18,823 nucleotides of DNA from Holosporaceae bacterium (lineage in GTDB: Bacteria > Pseudomonadota > Alphaproteobacteria > UBA3830): the NCBI GenBank assembly GCA_031262635.1, contig JAISHN010000041.1, forward strand, positions 1 through 18,823, read 5' to 3'. A model generated the notes under the pieces. The model saw only the letters and a program-made list of their open reading frames with translations. It was not told the DNA's origin and ran no database searches. Below are positions 13,716 to 18,823 of the stretch, piece after piece (positions within the stretch are counted from its first letter, which is position 1; every line of letters starts with the position of its first letter). A program made the position numbers and the translations under genes.

Positions 13716-15743
13716 TCATGCGGCGGTCATCTCGCGTCTTTTTCTCTCGATTATTTCGGCGTCGCATTTTGGGCAGTATCGTTGTTCTCCGTTGAGGTAT
13801 CCGTGCTTTGGGCATATGGAAAACGTCGGCGTTATGGTGAAATACGGCAAGCTGAAATTCTCGACGACTTTTCTAACCAATTTTTCGCAGACTTTCGGAT
13901 CGGAAATCGCTTCGTTCATATATAAATGCAGCACGGTTCCGCCGGTATACTTTTTCTGCAGATCGTCTTGAGCTTTTAAAGCCTCGAACGCGTCTTTCGT
14001 GAAATTAACCGGCAGCTGGCTTGAGTTTGTATAGTAAGGCGCTTCCGGCGTTCCGGCTTGCAATATGTTAGGGAAGCGTTTCTTATCCTCTTTCGCAAAA
14101 CGATATGTAGTTCCCTCCGCCGGAGTCGCTTCGAGATTGTACATATGTCCGGTCTCTTCCTGGAATTTGATCAAAATTTCGCGGACTTTGTCCAAAAAGC
14201 GAACGGCCATGTTGTGACCGTATTCGGACGCGATGTTGAAGCGATCGTTTGTAAAATTGCGGATCATCTCGTTTATGCCGTTTACTCCGATAGTGGAGAA
14301 ATGGTTTCGCAGAGTGCCAAGGTATCTCTTTGTAAAAGGAAAAAGTCCGCCGTCCATATACATTTGCACGACTTTTCTTTTGATTTCTAGACTGGTTTTC
14401 GCGTAAGTCATCAATTCGGTCATACGATTGAGAAGAGCCTCTTCGTTTCCTTTGTAGAGATATCCCAAACGAGCGCAGTTTATAGTGACGACTCCGATAG
14501 ATCCGGTTTGTTCCGCCGATCCGAACAAGCTGTTGCCTCGTTTCAGCAGCTCCCTAACGTCCAGCTGCAATCGGCAGCACATCGATCGCACCATGGCGGG
14601 CTTCAGATCGGAGTTCACAAAATTCTGGAAATACGGAAGCCCGTATTTTGCGGTCATTTCGAATAGATGCTGAGCGTTTTCGCTTTCCCATGGAAAATCG
14701 TCCGTGATGTTGTACGTCGGAATAGGAAACGTAAACACTCTGCCTTTTGCGTCGCCTTCGGTCATGACCTCTATATAAGCGCGATTTATCATGTCCATTT
14801 CTTTTTGCAGGTCGCCGTAGGTAAAATCGACTTCCTTGCCGCCGACCAAAGGAACTTTGTCTCTTAAGTCTTCAGGACATACCCAATCGAACGTTAAGTT
14901 CGTAAACGGAGTTTGGTTTCCCCATCTGGACGGCACGTTCAGGTTATAAATAAGTCCCTGGATTCCTTGCTTTACGTCGTCGTATGAGAATTTATCCATT
15001 CTCACAAACGGAGCGAGATAAGTGTCGAACGAGCTGAACGCCTGCGCGCCCGCCCATTCGTTCTGGAGAGTGCCGAGGAAGTTCACGATCTGCCCGCAAG
15101 CGCTCAAAAAATGCTGCGGCGGAAGGGATTCGGCCTTGCCGTGGACTCCGTTGAAGCCTTCGTTCAGCAGCGTTCGCAACGACCATCCCGCGCAATATCC
15201 CGAAAGCATGTCCAGATCGTGGATGTGATAATCGCCGTTTCTATGAGCTTCCGACACATATTCGGGATATACCTTATTCAGCCAGTAGTTTGCGATCATT
15301 TTCCCCGATATGTTGAGAATCATGCCGCCGATCGAATATCCCTGGTTAGCGTTGGCGTTGACTCGCCAGTCAAGGCGATCCAAATATTCATTGACGGAAA
15401 GCACCGCGTCTACGAGGTTTTTCTTGTCTTTTCTGATTTCTCCGCGTTTCTCTCGATAAACAATGTAAGCTCTGGCCGTTTTAAAATAATTTTCGCCGAT
15501 AAGAACTTGCTCTACGATGTCTTGGATTTGCTCGATATCCGGCGTTTCATGGTTTCTTCTACGTTTTAGAACTTTTATGACTTTGTAAGCTATATGCCTA
15601 GCGTCGGCCTCGGTAAACTCGCCGGTCTCAATTCCCGCTTTTCTAATGGCGTTTACAATTTTTTCCGAATCAAAAGCGACTTTTTCGCCGTTTCTTTTTA
15701 AGATGTATTTAAGTTCGTTAATTTCCAAGTCTTCAGAATCCAT
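13716..15743 (-). CDS. nrdD: Anaerobic ribonucleoside-triphosphate reductase (class III type), glycyl-radical tail not seen
   Basis: Reduces ribonucleotides to deoxyribonucleotides without oxygen. 675 residues: an N-terminal ATP-cone (about 10-105, YILKRNGEKVAFDSEKI ... RAYIVYREKRGE), then the ten-stranded barrel with WRVNANANQGYSIGG, DYHIHDLDMLSGYCAGW (C184), NFLGTLQNEWAGAQAFSSFD, VPSRWGNQTPFTNL, a tandem C389-C390 in SMCCRLQLD, FGSAEQTGSIGVVTIN, and PAEGTTYRFAKED. A zinc-site-like cluster, C644-x2-H647 and C657-x2-C660, is near the end. The family's glycyl-radical motif (R-V-x-G-Y) should follow but the protein stops 15 residues after C660, and I found no such motif in any frame of the next 150 bases. 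Start ATG at 15743 with GGAG 8 bases upstream. No nrdG activase gene is in the window. Confidence 0.9.
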   Translation of the reverse strand: MDSEDLEINELKYILKRNGEKVAFDSEKIVNAIRKAGIETGEFTEADARHIAYKVIKVLKRRRNHETPDIEQIQDIVEQVLIGENYFKTARAYIVYREKRGEIRKDKKNLVDAVLSVNEYLDRLDWRVNANANQGYSIGGMILNISGKMIANYWLNKVYPEYVSEAHRNGDYHIHDLDMLSGYCAGWSLRTLLNEGFNGVHGKAESLPPQHFLSACGQIVNFLGTLQNEWAGAQAFSSFDTYLAPFVRMDKFSYDDVKQGIQGLIYNLNVPSRWGNQTPFTNLTFDWVCPEDLRDKVPLVGGKEVDFTYGDLQKEMDMINRAYIEVMTEGDAKGRVFTFPIPTYNITDDFPWESENAQHLFEMTAKYGLPYFQNFVNSDLKPAMVRSMCCRLQLDVRELLKRGNSLFGSAEQTGSIGVVTINCARLGYLYKGNEEALLNRMTELMTYAKTSLEIKRKVVQMYMDGGLFPFTKRYLGTLRNHFSTIGVNGINEMIRNFTNDRFNIASEYGHNMAVRFLDKVREILIKFQEETGHMYNLEATPAEGTTYRFAKEDKKRFPNILQAGTPEAPYYTNSSQLPVNFTKDAFEALKAQDDLQKKYTGGTVLHLYMNEAISDPKVCEKLVRKVVENFSLPYFTITPTFSICPKHGYLNGEQRYCPKCDAEIIERKRREMTAA

Positions 15744-15895
15744 TGCTCAAGCTCCGTTAAAAATTAAAAAAATATCGCGATAAACGCTTAATTGAGAAAG
15801 GCTATATGCGATAAAAACGAGTCTATATTATTTTTTTTTGAAAGCATATCGCCCGAGCTAATAATTTTTCGGAAAGGATTGTCTAAGTTAGCATA

Positions 15896-15943
15896 GATTA
15901 AAAGGGCGATTCTCGTTTTCGATGATTCGCGCTTCTTTTAATC
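15896..15943. promoter_or_regulatory. Inverted repeat upstream of panB
   Basis: Perfect 9-base arms GATTAAAAG / CTTTTAATC around 30 bases, with a possible inner pairing GCGA / TCGC. It lies 113-160 bases before panB and upstream of the candidate panB promoter. No function is assigned. Confidence 0.35.
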
Positions 15944-15995
15944 CGCGTCGACAATGGCGAAAACGCTTTCCCGTATAAATCCGTTTCCAAAATTC

Positions 15996-16023
15996 TTGCG
16001 GCGGGTCGTTCTTATCTGATAAT
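15996..16023 (+). promoter_or_regulatory. Candidate promoter for panB-panC
   Basis: TTGCGG (3 of 6) at 15996-16001, a 16-base spacer and GATAAT (5 of 6) at 16018-16023, 32 bases before the panB GTG. The -10 is good, the -35 weak. Confidence 0.35.
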
Positions 16024-16055
16024 ATTCTTCGCCAATCTCATAAAAGGAGAAAATT

Positions 16056-16898
16056 GTGAAGAATACAATTCTTACTATACAACAACAAAAAATAAAAAAA
16101 GATAAAATCTCTATGATTACCGCCTACGACTATTGCGCGGCAAAATTAGCGGACGAGGCGGGAGCGAACGCAATTATGGTCGGCGATTCTTTGGGCATGG
16201 TCATGCTAGGCTATGACGACACGATTTCCGTTACGATGGAAGACATGATACATCATGCGAAAGCCGTCGCTAGAGGAACAAAAAACGCTCTGTTGATCGT
16301 CGACATGCCCTTCATGTCGTATCAGACTTCGGTTCGAGACGCTCTTGTAAACGCCGGTCGATTAATGAAAGAAGGCCGCGCGCAAGCCGTTAAACTTGAA
16401 GGCGGCAAAGAGATCGCGCCGCAAATAAAAGCGATAACGGAAGCCGGAATTCCCGTCATGGCTCATTTGGGATTGACTCCGCAGCATATCAACGCCTTGG
16501 GAGGTTTTAAGACGCAAGGCAAGAACGAAGCCGCGGCTCGAAAATTAATCGACGACGCGGCGGCGGTTGAAGAAGCCGGAGCTTTCGCCGTCGTTCTAGA
16601 ATGCATTCCCGACACGCTTGCCGAGATCATTACCGATCGACTGTCGATTCCGACCATAGGAATTGGAGCGGGGAAAAATTGCGACGGGCAAGTCCTCGTA
16701 TGTTGCGACATGCTCGCGACGTTCGGAGATTTTACTCCAAAATTCGCAAAACAATACGCTCAAATAGGCTCCTTGATGAAACGGGCTTTTAAAGATTATA
16801 TTGGAGAAGTGAAAAGCGGCGCTTTTCCGGCGGACGAGCATTCTTTTCGCATGGACGGAGAAATTGCGAAAAAGTTGCGCGAGGCGAGAAATGATTGA
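16056..16898 (+). CDS. panB: 3-methyl-2-oxobutanoate hydroxymethyltransferase (ketopantoate hydroxymethyltransferase)
   Basis: First committed step of pantothenate/CoA synthesis: transfers a hydroxymethyl group from methylenetetrahydrofolate to alpha-ketoisovalerate. 280 residues. Metal and substrate residues are in place: D44 in MVGDSLGMV, D83 in VDMPFMSYQ, K113-x-E115 in VKLEGG, H137 in AHLGLTPQ, and the catalytic E182 in LECIP; IGIGAGKNCDGQVLV is also diagnostic. The start is the GTG at 16056, 6 bases after a strong AAGGAG. It overlaps panC by 8 bases. Confidence 0.96.
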   Translation: MKNTILTIQQQKIKKDKISMITAYDYCAAKLADEAGANAIMVGDSLGMVMLGYDDTISVTMEDMIHHAKAVARGTKNALLIVDMPFMSYQTSVRDALVNAGRLMKEGRAQAVKLEGGKEIAPQIKAITEAGIPVMAHLGLTPQHINALGGFKTQGKNEAAARKLIDDAAAVEEAGAFAVVLECIPDTLAEIITDRLSIPTIGIGAGKNCDGQVLVCCDMLATFGDFTPKFAKQYAQIGSLMKRAFKDYIGEVKSGAFPADEHSFRMDGEIAKKLREARND

Positions 16899-17754
16899 AG
16901 TCATCGCGACTATCGGCGAAGTAAGAAAGATAGTCGAAGGCTGGAAAAACGAAAATCTCGGCGTCGGATTAGTTCCGACTATGGGATATCTGCACGCAGG
17001 CCACGAGAGCCTCATTCGCAAGGCCGTCGAAGAAAACGACAGAGTTATCGTAAGCGTTTTTGTTAATCCGACGCAGTTTGCTCCCAACGAAGACTTCGAT
17101 CGGTACCCAAGAGACCTCGAAAACGATAAAAAAGTCTGCGAGCGAGCGGGAGCCGACTTAATTTTCCATCCGACGGCGGAAGAAATGTATCCGGCGGATT
17201 TCTCGACTTACGTAAATGTAACAAAAGTATCCGAAGAGCTTTGCGGCGCAAGCAGACCTGGATTTTTTCAAGGCGTAGCGACCGTCGTGACTAAGCTTTT
17301 CAACATAACGAACGCCGACAGAGCTTATTTCGGACAAAAAGACGCTCAGCAGCTCGCCGTCGTCCGGCGTTTCGTCCGCGATCTCAACATGAACGTCGAG
17401 ATTGTCGCTTGTCCCATCGTCCGCGAAAAAGACGGCCTGGCGTTAAGCTCTAGAAACGCTTATCTAAACGCGGAAGAACGCAAAGCCGCGCTCGTTCTGA
17501 GCGCAGCCCTCGCGAAAGGGAAAGAGCTGCTCGCGAACGGCGAACGCGACGCGCGAAAAATAGAATCCGCCATGCGCAGGATCATAGAAACGGAGCCGCT
17601 GGCAAAAATCGACTACGTAAAAATCGTCGACGCGAAAACAATCGAGCCTACGGCGGACGTTAAAGGAACGATTCTCTGCGCGTTGGCGGTATTTATCGGA
17701 AAAACAAGATTGATAGATAATTTTTTTTTGGCAGACGCCTACAAACCCGAATAA
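16891..17754 (+). CDS. panC: Pantoate--beta-alanine ligase (pantothenate synthetase)
   Basis: ATP-dependent ligation of pantoate to beta-alanine through a pantoyl-adenylate. 287 residues against about 283 in E. coli. Visible: the nucleotidyltransferase HIGH-like motif PTMGYLHAGH (29-38), FVNPTQFAPNEDFDRYPRD (57-75), FFQGVATVVTKLFNI, YFGQKDAQQ (146-154), and the KMSKS-equivalent LSSRNAYL (185-192). The ATG at 16891, with GAGG upstream, lies inside the end of panB, so the pair is translationally coupled. PanD, which supplies beta-alanine, is not in the window. The 3' end faces the permease gene across a repeat and an IS remnant. Confidence 0.96.
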   Translation: MIEVIATIGEVRKIVEGWKNENLGVGLVPTMGYLHAGHESLIRKAVEENDRVIVSVFVNPTQFAPNEDFDRYPRDLENDKKVCERAGADLIFHPTAEEMYPADFSTYVNVTKVSEELCGASRPGFFQGVATVVTKLFNITNADRAYFGQKDAQQLAVVRRFVRDLNMNVEIVACPIVREKDGLALSSRNAYLNAEERKAALVLSAALAKGKELLANGERDARKIESAMRRIIETEPLAKIDYVKIVDAKTIEPTADVKGTILCALAVFIGKTRLIDNFFLADAYKPE

Positions 17755-17820
17755 AGGATTAAAAGAATCGATTTAGCGTGGAGATATCAAATATTCTCGT
17801 CATCCTAAAACGCCTTTTTA

Positions 17821-17920
17821 CGTCATCGCGAGGAGGATGTAGTCCGACGCGGCGATCCAGAATTTATACTGGTTTTTCCGCATTCATGGATTGCTTCGAG
17901 CTTCGCTTCTCGCAATGACG
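17821..17920. repeat. Dispersed palindromic repeat, CGTCATYGCGAG...GCAATCC type (full element)
   Basis: Left arm 17821-17860 (CGTCATCGCGAGGAGGATGT ... GCGATCCAG) and right arm 17887-17920 (TGGATTGCTTCGAGCTTCGC ... CTCGCAATGACG) are imperfect inverted copies. The single-arm element at 2726-2757 belongs to the same family. It lies 66 bases past the panC stop in the convergent gap. Confidence 0.75.
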
Positions 17921-17941
17921 GAAAAAAGAAGGGGCTGGCGC

Positions 17942-18106
17942 CTAATAGGTTGAACCGCTAGATTTGAGGATAGATTTAAGGTCTCTTAAGAGGTTAGAAG
18001 GCTCTCCGACGTTAAATCGCCACCCACGCTCCTTAATTATCTGAGCGTAAACCTTTCCTCCGCGTTTTAATACTCCAAACACAGGAATCTTTCCCGCCGC
18101 TCCTTT
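17942..18106 (-). pseudogene. IS1595 (ISXO2-like) transposase remnant, internally deleted
   Basis: Translating the minus strand from 18106 to the TAG at 17942-17944 gives 54 residues. The first part, GAAGKIPVFGVLKRGGKVYA, is the GK-PVFG-LKRGGKV segment of ISXO2-like transposases. After AQII it joins directly to KERGWRFNVGEPSNLLRDLK, which resembles the C-terminal E-WRFN segment. In full-length proteins of this family roughly 90-100 residues, including much of the catalytic core, separate the two; that distance is from memory. The N-terminal part is also missing, since a stop precedes residue 1 in frame. GGGGCTGGCGCCTAATAGG at 17931-17949 could be the surviving terminal inverted repeat. The remnant abuts, and overlaps by 2 bases, the permease stop codon. 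Confidence 0.65.
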
Positions 18107-18823
18107 ACTTCAAAAACTCCCCTATAACCACCGCGATCGCGAATGCGACGCAGAAAGCGCTCGTCGCGTCGCATCGCTCTTTTTTGCGCGTCAAGAAGCG
18201 AAGATATATCGGAATAAACGTTGTAAAAACAGTTGCTATCGCTCCGCCGAAGGACAGGACGTTTATAAAAGCGTTTGGAATAAGGATTGCGATTGCGGTT
18301 GGAATGGCCGCGATTAAGAACGTCGCGTCTCTTCTCAATATTTCCGTTAGAGAAACGCCGAGTCCGACGGCAAATCCGATCGCCGAGGTTGCGATAGCCG
18401 TCAGCGACAATCCTTTAATCAAGACGCGAGTCGCGTTTGAGCCGGATATTTTGCAAATAACGTCGATTAATTCGCCCGAGTTCGCTTTTCCGCCGAGAAT
18501 CCGCGCGTAAAACGCCGGTTCCGCGTCGCTTACGGCGCAGAGGATCGCGCATATCCAGGCGAGATATACGAGAGACGTTATCGACGCGCCCACAAGAAAG
18601 GCTTTTTTCGTCCTCGCCGCGTCTCTGTCTAAAAACTCGTATACGTAGGGACACACGTTTTGAACGCCAAAAGACGTAAACATTACCGGCAGCGCGGCGA
18701 AGATATTCGACGCGGTAGGCTCGCCGCGGGGAATCGTCGAAAACGAACCGTACACTTTAAACAAAATTCCAAATATCGCCGCGATTAATAAAGCGAAAAG
18801 CGCGGAATTGACTGCGTTCAGCG
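18105..18823 (-). CDS. Aromatic/hydroxy amino acid permease (HAAAP family), 5' end outside window
   Basis: The frame is open to the window edge (upstream residues LNAVNSALFALLIAAIFG), so the first 40-50% of the protein is missing; about 239 residues are visible. Several strongly hydrophobic segments are present. LPVMFTSFGVQNVCPYVYEFLDRD followed by a KKAFLVGASITSLVYLAW segment matches the TyrP/Mtr/TnaB-type proton symporters, where P-V-L-x-T-S-F-G-x-x precedes a conserved -YLG-D--K-R-AI--G stretch. The likely substrate is tyrosine or tryptophan, which cannot be resolved here. The C terminus (a final hydrophobic segment then GEFLK) looks complete even though the IS remnant begins right at the stop codon. 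Confidence 0.78.
   Translation of the reverse strand, partial: LNAVNSALFALLIAAIFGILFKVYGSFSTIPRGEPTASNIFAALPVMFTSFGVQNVCPYVYEFLDRDAARTKKAFLVGASITSLVYLAWICAILCAVSDAEPAFYARILGGKANSGELIDVICKISGSNATRVLIKGLSLTAIATSAIGFAVGLGVSLTEILRRDATFLIAAIPTAIAILIPNAFINVLSFGGAIATVFTTFIPIYLRFLTRKKERCDATSAFCVAFAIAVVIGEFLK

Larger units (their letters stand above)
15744..16055. other. AT-rich divergent regulatory region, nrdD / panB
   Basis: 312 bases with no gene. It holds a perfect 10-base palindrome TATCGCGATA (15773-15782) close to nrdD, two CTATAT hexamers 21 bases apart (15802 and 15823), a T9 run (15831-15839), and an inverted repeat GATTAAAAG/CTTTTAATC (15896-15904 / 15935-15943). None of the dispersed palindromes of the convergent gaps occurs here. 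No convincing nrdD promoter was found. Confidence 0.6.

Noticed and set aside
13560..13716. A frameshift hiding the NrdD glycyl-radical motif
   Set aside because: All three minus-strand frames after the stop were read and none gives an RVxGY-like motif before the repeat begins.
15800..15830. NrdR box pair upstream of nrdD (two CTATAT hexamers)
   Set aside because: The hexamers are not embedded in 16-base NrdR palindromes and their 21-base separation does not match the usual pair spacing.
16864..16890. Earlier TTG start for panC
   Set aside because: The ATG at 16891 has a GAGG ribosome site and gives the standard N terminus; the extension is simply the end of panB in another frame.
2620..17920. 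Repeats as intrinsic terminators
   Set aside because: The hairpins are not followed by a T-run on the transcribed side; a terminating role through another mechanism stays possible.
1..18823. CRISPR array, tRNA or rRNA genes, prophage, toxin-antitoxin or defence system
   Set aside because: No regularly spaced direct repeats, no cloverleaf-like sequence and no phage, toxin or defence motifs were recognised on either strand.

Overview
The window most resembles a chromosomal segment of an alphaproteobacterium. The main reason is the dusB (nifR3) - NtrC-type DNA-binding domain - ntrY - ntrX cluster, an alphaproteobacterial arrangement. The MutS, DnaB, RuvC and RuvA sequences fit that placement. 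An oxygen-sensitive NrdD-type ribonucleotide reductase points to anaerobic or microaerobic growth. A secreted NleD/M91-like metallopeptidase hints at life near a eukaryotic host. The lineage below class level is inference.

Layout. 1-1528 (-): the 5' part of mutS, cut by the window edge. 1621-2613 (+): a probable exported zinc metallopeptidase. 2779-6696 (-): an operon-like run dnaB, alr and an NhaD/ArsB-type antiporter, behind a strong-looking promoter at 6725-6753. 6801-11597 (-): dusB, a stand-alone Fis-like protein, ntrY and ntrX, tightly spaced or overlapping. 11712-12796 (+): ruvC-ruvA, without ruvB. 12797-13715: a 0.9-kb non-coding block packed with palindromic dispersed repeats. 13716-15743 (-): nrdD, apparently lacking the C-terminal glycyl-radical segment. 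16056-17754 (+): panB-panC (pantothenate synthesis). 17755-18104: another repeat plus an internally deleted IS1595-type transposase remnant. 18105-18823 (-): an aromatic amino acid permease, cut by the window edge.

How the genes work together. MutS, RuvC, RuvA, DnaB and NrdD serve replication, repair and precursor supply. Alr feeds peptidoglycan and PanB/PanC feed coenzyme A. NtrY/NtrX is a membrane two-component system.

The most interesting region is 6801-11597. The usual nifR3-ntrB-ntrC-ntrY-ntrX cluster seems to have lost ntrB and everything in ntrC except its DNA-binding tail, leaving an 86-residue Fis-like protein behind dusB. That is the same context in which gammaproteobacterial fis sits. 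NtrX here has also lost its Walker A lysine, and ntrY appears to start at an ATA codon. Secondly, all dispersed palindromes recognised lie in the three convergent intergenic gaps, and none was seen in the three divergent ones.
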